Assembly: GCA_046261875.1 (NCBI GenBank)
Contig: JBHENW010000016.1
Coordinates: 1-18,778 of the forward strand
Source of the DNA: JBHENW01 sp046261875
Lineage (GTDB): Bacteria > Acidobacteriota > Thermoanaerobaculia > UBA5066 > Gp7-AA6
Length of the DNA stretch: 18,778 bases
Direction of reading: 5' to 3'
Shown here: positions 1 to 7,601 of the stretch, in pieces
Layout of the letters: each line of letters begins with the position of its first letter
Position numbering within the stretch: position 1 is the stretch's first letter
Translations under genes and position numbers: made by a program
Notes under the pieces: generated by a model
What the model was told of the DNA's origin: nothing
What the model saw: only the letters and a program-made list of their open reading frames with translations
Database searches by the model: none

Positions 1-1173
1 CTCCTGCTCTCAGGGCTGGGTGCGGCGACTTTCACCTGGCCCTTCATCGAGGTCGTGAGCCTCCTGCCCGGGTTGAATCTGGTCTTCCCCCTTCGCTTCT
101 TCTCCTGGGTCGCGCTCGCAGGTGCCGCGCTCGCTGCCTTCGAGGCCGACCGGCTCCAGCGCGACCTGACCGACCGGCGGTCGGCGCGGTTCGCGCCGGC
201 GGTCGGTGCCGCGCTCCTCGCCCTCGCCGCCGTTCTCGCTTTTCTCAGCCATCGGGGCGATCACGCCGCGGCCGGCGGTTCGCGCTCCCAGCTGGCGGCC
301 CTGGCGCTCGCGCTGGCGTCGCTCTCGGCTTTTGCCGCCGCCCCGACGCTTCTCGGCGCGGCCCGGCGCTTCACCGTGCCGGTCGCATTCGCGGGGATCC
401 TCGCGGCCGAGCTCTTCGTCCAGGGCCGGCGGCTCTATCGCTTCACGCGCGCCGATCCCGTGCCGCCACCGGAGAGCCGCCTGCTCGCTTTTCTGCATGC
501 GCAACCCGGCCCGTTCCGTGTGATCGGGGATGGATACGTCGCTTATCCGAACACGAACGTTCTGGCGCGGCTCGAAGAGATACGGACCCACGACCCGATC
601 GAGCGGCGGGACTACGTCGAGTGGCTCGACCGGGCGGCCGGCTATTCTCCCGCTCCGTACTTCAAGTACCTCGGCGACGTCAACGCGCCGGCGCTCGACC
701 GTCTCGACGCGCGCTACTTCGTCGGGCGTCCGAATCGGAAAGCTCCCGGCTCCAAGTGGAAAAAGGTCTACGAGGGACCGGAGGGGACGCTGTTCGAGAA
801 CACGCGGGCCATGCCGCGGATTTTTCCGTCGGCGGCGAGTCGTGGAGGAATCGGCGGCGTCGAGAACTACCGGGAAAGCGCCAACTCCGCGTCATTCCGG
901 GTGCGAGCCCCCTCGGAGGGAGCCGTTCTCGAGACGAGCCTCGTACAGGATGGCGGCTGGACGGCGACGTCGAGCGGAGGTCGGGTTCGGGTGTTCCGGG
1001 CGAACGGCCCCTTCGTGACGCTCGAAGTTCCGCCCGGCGACCAGGTCGTGCGGTTGCGCTATCTCCCGCCCGGTTTCCCCGAGGGTGCCTCCGTGACGGC
1101 CGCGACGATCACGCTCCTCACGGCCGCCGCTTTGTGGCGCACGCGCCGGAGAGAGCCGGGGACCCTCCAATGA
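1..1173 (+). CDS. YfhO-family membrane protein, C-terminal part (cut by window edge)
   Basis: The frame is open from base 1, so the gene starts outside the window; about 390 residues are visible. It has hydrophobic segments at the left, including the family-like stretch FPLRFFSWVALAGAALAAFE, and then a soluble C-terminal part with VIGDGY, EEIRTHDPIERRDYV and a beta-rich end (GGWTATSSGGRVRVF, VPPGDQVVRLRYLPPGF) before one last hydrophobic helix. This matches the C-terminal half of YfhO-type proteins (GT-C-like architecture). Known members work in transfer of sugars onto cell-surface polymers on the outer face of the cytoplasmic membrane. It is a clear paralogue of the next gene but lacks about 45 residues between the RxFPSAAS region (near base 830) and the ENYRESANSASF region. 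The stop overlaps the next start as ATGA, implying translational coupling. The family call is good; the sugar and acceptor are unknown. Confidence 0.8.
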   Translation, partial: LLLSGLGAATFTWPFIEVVSLLPGLNLVFPLRFFSWVALAGAALAAFEADRLQRDLTDRRSARFAPAVGAALLALAAVLAFLSHRGDHAAAGGSRSQLAALALALASLSAFAAAPTLLGAARRFTVPVAFAGILAAELFVQGRRLYRFTRADPVPPPESRLLAFLHAQPGPFRVIGDGYVAYPNTNVLARLEEIRTHDPIERRDYVEWLDRAAGYSPAPYFKYLGDVNAPALDRLDARYFVGRPNRKAPGSKWKKVYEGPEGTLFENTRAMPRIFPSAASRGGIGGVENYRESANSASFRVRAPSEGAVLETSLVQDGGWTATSSGGRVRVFRANGPFVTLEVPPGDQVVRLRYLPPGFPEGASVTAATITLLTAAALWRTRRREPGTLQ

Positions 1174-3638
1174 CCACCCTGGTCCTCCTCTGGACGCTCT
1201 ACCTCGTCACCGTCCTGGGCGTGGCGGCCGCCGCCGTGGGCCTCCGCCTCCGAATCCCCCGGCCGATCCTCGTCGCCTTCGCGCTGCTCCCGGTCCTCGT
1301 GATGCTCCCGGCCTTCACCTCGGGAAAGACGCCGGTTCCCGTGGACCACGCGCTCGCGATCCCCCCGTGGAGCGCGGTCCATCCGGGGGTGGCCCGCTAC
1401 AACGAGAACCTCAACGACATCGCGATGCAGTTCGTCCCCTGGGCCAAAGCGGTGCGACTGGCGTTCCAGGAGGGAACCCTCCCCTTGCGTAACCGGTGGA
1501 ACGGCGGTGGCATGGTGCTCGCCGCGAACAGCCAGTCCGGCGCCTTCTACCCGCCGCTGCTCCTCGGAGGGCTCCTGCCCCTCGCGGCGGCCTTCAGTCT
1601 CGTCGCAGCGATCAAGACGTTTCTCGCCCTCACGGGTATGTGGCTGTGGCTGCGGGAGCTGCGCCTGACTTCCGCCGCCGCCCTCTTCGGCGCCATCGCC
1701 TTTTCTCTGTCGCTCACCATGACCGCCTGGCTGCTCTTCCCGCACACGGCGGTGACCTCGCTCTGGCCGTGGGCGCTGTTCGCCATCGAGCTGCTGCGGC
1801 GAGAGGACGGCCGCGCCGGTTTCTGGACGGCGACCTGCGTCCTGACGGTGTGGGCGCTCGGCGGTCATCCGGAAAGCGCGGCCTCCGGCGCCGCGTTCGC
1901 GCTCGTCTGGCTGCTCGCCCGCGCCGCGCTGCGGGATCTGCCCGACTGGCGCCGGCTCGGGCGGCGCCTCCTCGCCGCGGCGGCCACGGGCACCGGCCTC
2001 GCCGCGTTCCTGCTCCTTCCCTCCGTGCTGGCGATCCTGGCTTCCAACCGGCTCGGATTCTGGGGAGTCTTCTGGGGGCCGCACCTCTCGCTCGCGCCCC
2101 ACGGACCGATCTGGCGGGCGGGCGGTTTGGCCCTCTTCTTTCCGAGGATCTTCGGGGACGGAATTTCCTCTCCGATGATCCCCGGCATGGCTTCCTACCC
2201 CGAGATGGGACTCGGATACATCGGAATCGCCGGCTGGGCCTGCGCGCTCCTCATCCTGCGCGCCCGCAAGGGACCGCCGCGCGCGGAGCGGGCCCTGATC
2301 GTGCCTCTCGCCGCCGGGTTTGCCTTCGGCGTGGGCCTCTGGCCCTTCGCGGAAGTGCTGGCCATGGTTCCGGCGCTCAAGTTGATGTTTCCGGTGCGGT
2401 TCTTCTCCTGGATCGCGCTGGCGGGCGCGGCGATCGCCGCGTTCGAGCTGGACCGGATGTGCGCGGAGCTGCGGACGCGCCGCGGAGCGCCCCACCCGGC
2501 AATCTTCGCCGCCGCGGCGCTCGGCCTTGCCGCCATCTCCGCGTACCGTCTGGTGCGGCCCCTCCACGAGGCGAGCGGGGGCCTGGAGGAGCAGAGCGAA
2601 TGGATCGCATTCACCTTGATCGCGGTCGCCGGATTCGCGCTCGCCGTCCTGGCCGGAAACCGCGGCGCATTCGGACTCGCCGCGATCCTGACCGCCATCA
2701 ATGGCGCGGAGCTCTATCTGGAGGGGCAGCGCATCTACCGGTTCGGGTCACCGGATCGTCTCTTTCCGCCGACGCCGGTCGTGCGCTGGCTCGCGTCGCG
2801 GCCGCCGCCGTTTCGAGTGGTCGGGGATGGAGCCGCCATTTTCCCCAACTCGAACGTCCACGCGGGGGTCGAGGAGATCCGCACGCACGATCCGGTGGAG
2901 CGGAGCGACTACGTCCGCTTTCTGGACGCGGTCGCGGGCTACCCGCCGGCCGATTACTTCAAGCAGCTGCGCGACCGGGACGCGGCAGTGCTCGATTTTC
3001 TGAACGTCCGCTACTGGGTCGCGCCTTCGGGACAGGCTCCTCCCGGCGGCCGCTGGAAGCCCGCGTATTCGGGGCCCGACGCGGTCGTGTTCGAGAACTC
3101 CTCAGTTCTCCCTCGCGCCTTCGTGCCCGCGGCCGTCCGCCTCGTGCCGCCGCCACGATCCTCGCGGATCCTTCCGCCGGCTGACGCCCTCGCGCCCTTC
3201 GAGAAAAGCCTCTCCGAGATGGCGGCGCTGCGAGACTGGCGCTCCGTCGCCTTCGTAGCCGCGGATGCCGGCTCCGGATCGTGGCGCGCCGGCGCGCAGC
3301 CGGCCGTCGTAGCGGTCGGTGACTACCGCGAGTCGACCAACGGCGCCTCGTTCGGCGTAGCCAATCATTCCGACAGGGTGGTCACGATCGTCGCGAGCCT
3401 GGCGCAGGACGGCGGCTGGTCGGCGGACACGGAGTCGGGGCTTTCCCTTCCCATGGCCCCGGCGAACGGGCCGTTTCTGGCGATCGCCGTTCCACCCGGG
3501 GAGCACCGCGTCCGGCTGCGCTACCTTTCCCCGGGCTTCGCCGCCGGAGCCGCGGTCAGCGGCGCGACCGCCCTGCTGCTCGCCGCAGTTCTGTGGACAG
3601 ACCGCCGCCGGTCTCCCGCCTCGGGGATGGCCGCCTAG
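1170..3638 (+). CDS. YfhO-family polytopic membrane protein, full length
   Basis: 822 residues, starting at the ATG inside the ATGA overlap with the upstream paralogue; the open frame extends further 5' but only as antisense-like noise. The N-terminus is a transmembrane helix (residues 3-25). An exposed loop follows with NENLNDIAMQFVPWAKAV (78-95) and GTLPLRNRWNGGG (102-114), the type of loop that carries acidic residues in YfhO/GT-C proteins. Many hydrophobic helices run to about residue 520. A soluble beta-rich region follows (VVGDGAAIF, EEIRTHDPVERSDYV, YRESTNGASF, VPPGEHRVRLRYLSPGF), and then a final hydrophobic helix. The expected role is a membrane-embedded transferase or related step in surface-polymer glycosylation, by family analogy only. 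The stop TAG is the right-hand part of a CTAG whose complement ends the convergent protease gene, leaving no space for a terminator. No strong ribosome binding site is visible, consistent with coupling. Confidence 0.83.
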   Translation: MTTLVLLWTLYLVTVLGVAAAAVGLRLRIPRPILVAFALLPVLVMLPAFTSGKTPVPVDHALAIPPWSAVHPGVARYNENLNDIAMQFVPWAKAVRLAFQEGTLPLRNRWNGGGMVLAANSQSGAFYPPLLLGGLLPLAAAFSLVAAIKTFLALTGMWLWLRELRLTSAAALFGAIAFSLSLTMTAWLLFPHTAVTSLWPWALFAIELLRREDGRAGFWTATCVLTVWALGGHPESAASGAAFALVWLLARAALRDLPDWRRLGRRLLAAAATGTGLAAFLLLPSVLAILASNRLGFWGVFWGPHLSLAPHGPIWRAGGLALFFPRIFGDGISSPMIPGMASYPEMGLGYIGIAGWACALLILRARKGPPRAERALIVPLAAGFAFGVGLWPFAEVLAMVPALKLMFPVRFFSWIALAGAAIAAFELDRMCAELRTRRGAPHPAIFAAAALGLAAISAYRLVRPLHEASGGLEEQSEWIAFTLIAVAGFALAVLAGNRGAFGLAAILTAINGAELYLEGQRIYRFGSPDRLFPPTPVVRWLASRPPPFRVVGDGAAIFPNSNVHAGVEEIRTHDPVERSDYVRFLDAVAGYPPADYFKQLRDRDAAVLDFLNVRYWVAPSGQAPPGGRWKPAYSGPDAVVFENSSVLPRAFVPAAVRLVPPPRSSRILPPADALAPFEKSLSEMAALRDWRSVAFVAADAGSGSWRAGAQPAVVAVGDYRESTNGASFGVANHSDRVVTIVASLAQDGGWSADTESGLSLPMAPANGPFLAIAVPPGEHRVRLRYLSPGFAAGAAVSGATALLLAAVLWTDRRRSPASGMAA

Positions 3639-5737
3639 AAAGCCGCCGTGTCGGCCACGCTCGCGAGGTTGCCCTGCACGTTGGTGTACGTCTTGACCGC
3701 ACCGGTCGCCGTGTCGGTCACCGTGATCGTGTACTGCACGTCCGACAAGGCCCCGTAGAACACCCAGAACCTCCCGTTGACCGCACGCGCGTCGAGCACC
3801 TTGACGACGAGCTCCACGTTGGCCGCGTTGAAGAACCAGAAGTGGCCCGTGTCGGCCGACATCGTCACGGCGTTGCCCGTCCCGCTTCCCGTCGGCGACT
3901 GCCAGTTCACCTGCACCCGGAACCTTCCGCCCGCGAGACACAGGTTGTTCGGGCCCACCGTGCACGTGCTCGGACCGACGACCGCGCAGCCGCTCAGGTT
4001 CAGGTTGTAGGTCCCCGCGCCGCCATCGCCATTGCTCTGTCCCGGCGCCCAGTACGAGGTGACCTCGACGCGCCAGCTTCCGGTCGCGTTCAGAACGAAG
4101 TTGGAAATCCGCGAGTTCAGGTTGCCGTCGGCGATGTCGTCGCTCGACGCAGCGATCGTACCGGACGGTGACACCAGAATCAGGTAGGTATCGAAGCTTC
4201 CCGTGAGATCGATCGTCAGAGTCTGGCCGGCGGTTCCGGAGAACGTGTACGCGTCGGTGAACTGCCCCTCGTTGCGAAGACCCGTGGTGCAATCGCCGCT
4301 TCCGAGGGATCCGTTGAGGGTGCCGGGGCACGAGACGGCCTGCGCTATGCAGGTCGAGGGGACCGACGTGGAACCCGTCGCCGCCTGCACGTTGATGCGC
4401 GGCTTGGTGATGCCGTTGCGCGCGTCGGTGACGGGAGTCCCGGTGGACGTCATGCGCGCGACGGTCTGATCGACGCTGTCGCCGGGAAACGCGGACCGGA
4501 GCACGGCGACCATGCCGGCCACGTGGGGAGACGCCTGAGAAGTGCCGGCCTGCGTCACCCCGGCTGCGGTGATGAGCGCTCCCGGCGCGAGCAGGGTGAG
4601 GAACGAAGCGCTGTTGGAGAAACAGGCCACTTTGTCGGCCGCCGTGGACGGGTCGCTGGCGCAGTCGCTTCCGGGATAGGTCCCGAAGTTCGAGTCGTAG
4701 ACCGCTCCGACCGAGACGGCACCGGGCGCGCAGCCGGGCGTGGCGAGCCGGTTGAGGGCCCCGTCGTTGCCCGACGCCACGACCGGGACGACGCCGGCCG
4801 CGCGCGCGTTGGCGAACGGCGTCGTGTACGGCCCCGACGCGCAGGGCGTATCGAAGGTGTCTCCTCCCAGCGAGAGGTTCATCGCGACGATGTTGTAGGT
4901 GGCGCGGTTCGAGAGGATCCAGTTGATGGCCGCGAGCACGATGGATGAGTTGGTCGAGTCGTTGTTGAAGACGTCGAGGGCGGCGATCTGGCTGTCCGGC
5001 GCGATGCCGAGCACGATCCCCGAGACGTTCGTTCCATGGAGATCCGGATCGTCGAGCCGATTGTCCGGATCGGCGAAGTCCTGGTACGCCACCACGTGGC
5101 AGGTCGTCGGAACGCCCGGCGAGGTGCATGAGCCGAACGCCGCGCGGCCGTACTCGACGCCCCCGTCCAGTACGGCGACCGTCGTGCCGGCGCCGCGGTA
5201 GCCGGAGGCGAAGGCAGCGGGCTGTCCGACGAGGACCCGGCTCTCCGAGAGCTGCTTCCGCAGGGTGGCGTCTTCGTAAACGGCCACGACGTCCAAGCTG
5301 GCCAGCAGGCGATCCAAAGCGGCCCGCGACCTCACCCGAACGAAGGACATGGGTAGGTGGCTGTACTCGCGGATGGTCTCCACGTCCGCGTGTGCGATCG
5401 AGGCCATCGCCGCCTGCTTGAGCACCGCATAGCGGGCCGCTTTCATCTCGAGGATGTCCTGGCTCTCGGAGGCCAGGCCCTTCGCGGCGAGCACTTCGGC
5501 CGCCATCTGGCGAACCGAGGCGTCGCCGAACTCCACGATGACGTCGACGGACTCGCCCGCCGAGAGCGCCGCGAGCGCCGAGGCCGGTGCCACCTTGGAC
5601 AGGGAGGACTGGGCTCCGGGGACCTTCTTGGCCGCTGCGCGCTTAACGGCCGCCCCGCCGGGAACCGCGATCAGAAAAAGAACAATGGGGAGGAGAAGAA
5701 AGCGTGCCGTCGCAATGAGATCCCGAAGGGGGCGCAT
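3635..5737 (-). CDS. Secreted subtilisin-family (S8) serine protease with PPC-like and C-terminal accessory domains
   Basis: 700 residues. The start at 5737 is preferred over the in-frame ATG at 5818 because it gives a signal peptide (basic MRPLRD, then LLLPIVLFLIAVPGGAA) and has a GGAGGA ribosome binding site 9 nt upstream. Residues ~60-160 resemble an I9-type propeptide (VDVIVEFGD, YSHLPMSFVRV). The catalytic domain (~185-450) has the triad D191 (VAVLDGG), H234 (LHGTNVSG) and S400 (GTSQASPHVAGM), with oxyanion N324 (ASGND). A PPC-like beta domain spans ~470-585 (DAYTFSGTAGQTLTIDL). A final ~100-residue domain (~600-700) carries GHFWFFNAANVELVVKVLD and GRFWVFYGALSDVQYTITV and ends in DTAAF. 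It should be exported and self-processed, acting outside the cytoplasm. The paired cysteines in the catalytic region and linker suit an oxidising compartment. The protease call is secure; the substrate is unknown. Confidence 0.95.
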   Translation of the reverse strand: MRPLRDLIATARFLLLPIVLFLIAVPGGAAVKRAAAKKVPGAQSSLSKVAPASALAALSAGESVDVIVEFGDASVRQMAAEVLAAKGLASESQDILEMKAARYAVLKQAAMASIAHADVETIREYSHLPMSFVRVRSRAALDRLLASLDVVAVYEDATLRKQLSESRVLVGQPAAFASGYRGAGTTVAVLDGGVEYGRAAFGSCTSPGVPTTCHVVAYQDFADPDNRLDDPDLHGTNVSGIVLGIAPDSQIAALDVFNNDSTNSSIVLAAINWILSNRATYNIVAMNLSLGGDTFDTPCASGPYTTPFANARAAGVVPVVASGNDGALNRLATPGCAPGAVSVGAVYDSNFGTYPGSDCASDPSTAADKVACFSNSASFLTLLAPGALITAAGVTQAGTSQASPHVAGMVAVLRSAFPGDSVDQTVARMTSTGTPVTDARNGITKPRINVQAATGSTSVPSTCIAQAVSCPGTLNGSLGSGDCTTGLRNEGQFTDAYTFSGTAGQTLTIDLTGSFDTYLILVSPSGTIAASSDDIADGNLNSRISNFVLNATGSWRVEVTSYWAPGQSNGDGGAGTYNLNLSGCAVVGPSTCTVGPNNLCLAGGRFRVQVNWQSPTGSGTGNAVTMSADTGHFWFFNAANVELVVKVLDARAVNGRFWVFYGALSDVQYTITVTDTATGAVKTYTNVQGNLASVADTAAF

Positions 5738-5746
5738 AGGATGTGG

Positions 5747-5752
5747 TCCTCC
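5747..5752 (-). promoter_or_regulatory. Shine-Dalgarno site deciding the protease start
   Basis: On the minus strand GGAGGA lies 9 nt before the ATG at 5737. It supports that start over the upstream in-frame ATG at 5818, which would add 27 residues ahead of the signal peptide. Confidence 0.75.
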
Positions 5753-5774
5753 GTATCGAAGAGGTGAGGGTACC

Positions 5775-5795
5775 TTGCTCCTTGCCCACGAGCAA
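5775..5795. promoter_or_regulatory. Inverted repeat in divergent promoter region (operator candidate)
   Basis: A perfect TTGCTC-N9-GAGCAA inverted repeat sits between the divergent protease gene and the small-protein/GT-C-like pair. The 21-bp span suits a dimeric repressor, or it could form a weak hairpin. On the minus strand the right arm reads TTGCTC and is followed 17 nt later by TACCCT, which could serve as a poor -35/-10 pair for the protease. No regulator is recognisable in the window. Confidence 0.3.
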
Positions 5796-5856
5796 AAGAT
5801 TTCTCTAGAACGATCCATGCGGAACCGGTATTCCGGGATCGCCGGGTAGGGCCCAC

Positions 5857-6282
5857 CTGCGCAGCGACCGGTGGGAGCGATCGCTCCGCGCCCTCGGTTG
5901 CGCCGCGCTCGTCGCGGCGCTCGCCTACCGTATCGCCGCGAGCGGTCCGCTCCGGCTCGAGGCTCCGCGGACCGCCGCCTCCCTGACGCAGCCGGCGCTG
6001 GACGATCTCCTCGTCTTCCTCCGCGAGGTGGAGGGACGGGTACCTCCGGGGGCGGAGATCGCGGTCGTGCCCGCGCGGCGCATCGAAGTGCTCACGCCCC
6101 TCATGTTCCATTACCTCGCGCTCGGACAGCTCCCGACGCATCGGGTGCTGTACGCCGAGGTGCCGCACTTCCCTTCCCGGCTCCCCGAATACGTCGCGGT
6201 CTACGGGCAGGGCCTCGAAGACCCTCGCTTCGTTTTCGTCACGAAGTTTCGAAGCGGGTCCCTGTACCGTCGCGTGCCGTGA
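5857..6282 (+). CDS. Small membrane-anchored protein of unknown function, partner of GT-C-like gene; start uncertain
   Basis: The frame reads as real protein from about base 5850: a basic stretch, one hydrophobic helix (LGCAALVAALAYRIAASG), then a soluble part with VPPGAEIAVVPARRIEVL, LPTHRVLYAEVP and DPRFVFVTKFRSGSLYRRVP. This suggests a single-pass anchor with an outside domain of ~100 residues. No ATG, GTG or TTG precedes the helix in this frame after the stop at 5806. The first in-frame GTG is at 6028, after the helix. I used CTG 5857 as the nearest near-cognate codon. Alternatively, ATG 5817 opens another frame (MRNRYSGIAG) that hits TAG at 5847 just where this frame becomes coding, so a frameshift or sequence error is possible. 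The end overlaps the next gene as GTGA, so both are probably translated together. I do not recognise the family. Confidence 0.6.
   Translation: MRSDRWERSLRALGCAALVAALAYRIAASGPLRLEAPRTAASLTQPALDDLLVFLREVEGRVPPGAEIAVVPARRIEVLTPLMFHYLALGQLPTHRVLYAEVPHFPSRLPEYVAVYGQGLEDPRFVFVTKFRSGSLYRRVP
5874..5887. repeat. 14-bp perfect palindrome
   Basis: GGAGCGATCGCTCC is a perfect palindrome inside the 5' end of the small-protein frame. About one palindrome of this length is expected by chance in a window of this size, so no function is claimed. Confidence 0.25.
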
Positions 6283-7601
6283 CCGGGCTCCGCTTCCTCC
6301 TGGCATTTGCCGTCCTTCCCCTCCTGGGGCTGGCCACCTGGATCTTTCCGGGCGTTCGAGCTCTCGCCCTGCCGGCGCGCATCGGGGTGGCCGGGGCGGC
6401 AGGAGCGGTGTTGCTCTCCGTCGAGATGTTCCTGCTCCACCTCATGGGAGTGCAGTGGTCGGCGCCGGTCATCGCCGCGCCTCTCCTCATCGCCTCCACG
6501 GTCGGTGTTTGGGTTGCCGTGCGGCGCCGGCGTGCGCCGTCGGGTCGGCAGCCCGATCGAAGGACCTCGCCGTTCCTCGCCCTGACCGTCTTCGCCTTGC
6601 TCCTGGCGACGTACGCCGCGGGCACGGCGCGCGCGACCTCCGTGGACCTGCTGCTCTTCTGGGGCGGCAAGGCGGCGCGCTTCGCCGCCGAGGGACAGAT
6701 CGACGCCGCTTTTCTCTCCGACCCGCGTAATCGCTTCATGCACCCGGACTATCCGCCGCTCTTCACCTCCCTCGGCGCTTGGGCCACCCTCGCGGCGGGC
6801 CGCTTTGCCTGGGGCGCGGCCCTTCTCACGATGCCGCTCTTTCTCGCCGCGACGGCGCTGACCTTTTTCGGTTTCGCGCGGGAGACCGTGGGACGGGAGC
6901 GCGCTTCGCAGCTCACCGCGCTCCTCGCGGCGCTGCTCTCCTTCGCGTGCGTGGTGTCTCTGAGCGCGGGCAACGCCGAGCCGCCTCTTCTGCTCTTCGA
7001 GACGCTGGCGCTCGCCGGAATCGTCTTCGGGCGCGGGAAGACGCGCGACGCGGCCGTCGCGGTTGGTCTGGCCGGAGCCGTCTGGACGAAAGTGGAAGGC
7101 GCGGCCTTTGCGGCCCTGTGCGTTTTCCTCTTCCTCTGGTTCCAGCGGGCGGATCCCGCGCGCTGGAAGCGGCTGCTGCGTGTCGCCGCGCCCGCGGCCG
7201 TGCTGCTCGTTTCGTGGATTCTCTGGGCGGCGCATCACGGGTTGCTCCAGGCCTACCTGGGGGCGACCTACGGCGGTTTCTCCGCGGAACGGTGGAAGCT
7301 CGTACTCGTTCGGCTGCTGCAGACGGCGGACTATGGAGCGTTCTACCTGCCCTGGCTCCTGCTCCTGTTCCTTTCCCCGCTGCGCTGGCGGAACCCCGAC
7401 GCGCGAGCGCTCGTCGGGATGGCGGTCGTATACCTCCTCTTCATCTTCTTTTCGTACCTCCACGGAAGCTTCGACCAGACGGCCTGGATCCAGTGGTCCG
7501 CGGAGCGCCTGCTCATGACGCCGTTACTCTTTCTCTTCTTCGCCTCCGCGGCGTCGGCGCGAAAAGCGGAACCGTCGGAGTCCGGGCGCCTTCTGCCGTA
7601 G
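6279..7601 (+). CDS. GT-C-like polytopic membrane glycosyltransferase
   Basis: 440 residues from the GTG in the GTGA overlap with the upstream partner; the frame is open further 5' but that part is an arginine-rich shadow. Hydrophobic helices occur throughout. After the third or fourth helix comes the exposed loop TSVDLLLFWGGKAARFAAEG (120-139) with D123, followed by FMHPDYPPLFTSL (153-165). An acidic residue in the first large outside loop and a YPP motif soon after are typical of GT-C enzymes that use polyprenyl-phosphate sugars. The enzyme would act in the cytoplasmic membrane with its active site facing out. The overlap suggests it forms a unit with the small anchored protein. Its last 78 nt are antisense to the end of the methyltransferase gene. 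The C-terminal end (ARKAEPSESGRLLP) is short and polar. The glycosyltransferase class is fairly certain; the sugar is unknown. Confidence 0.75.
   Translation: MTGLRFLLAFAVLPLLGLATWIFPGVRALALPARIGVAGAAGAVLLSVEMFLLHLMGVQWSAPVIAAPLLIASTVGVWVAVRRRRAPSGRQPDRRTSPFLALTVFALLLATYAAGTARATSVDLLLFWGGKAARFAAEGQIDAAFLSDPRNRFMHPDYPPLFTSLGAWATLAAGRFAWGAALLTMPLFLAATALTFFGFARETVGRERASQLTALLAALLSFACVVSLSAGNAEPPLLLFETLALAGIVFGRGKTRDAAVAVGLAGAVWTKVEGAAFAALCVFLFLWFQRADPARWKRLLRVAAPAAVLLVSWILWAAHHGLLQAYLGATYGGFSAERWKLVLVRLLQTADYGAFYLPWLLLLFLSPLRWRNPDARALVGMAVVYLLFIFFSYLHGSFDQTAWIQWSAERLLMTPLLFLFFASAASARKAEPSESGRLLP

Noticed and set aside
621..1169. 5' extension of the second YfhO frame upstream of 1170
   Set aside because: The residues are Arg/Gly-rich, antisense-like noise inside the preceding gene, while the ATG at 1170 starts a proper membrane helix in an ATGA overlap.
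3628..3657. TGGCCG and CGGCCA arms around the convergent stops as a bidirectional terminator
   Set aside because: The loop would be 18 nt and there is no T-tract on either strand; the arms lie in coding sequence on both sides.
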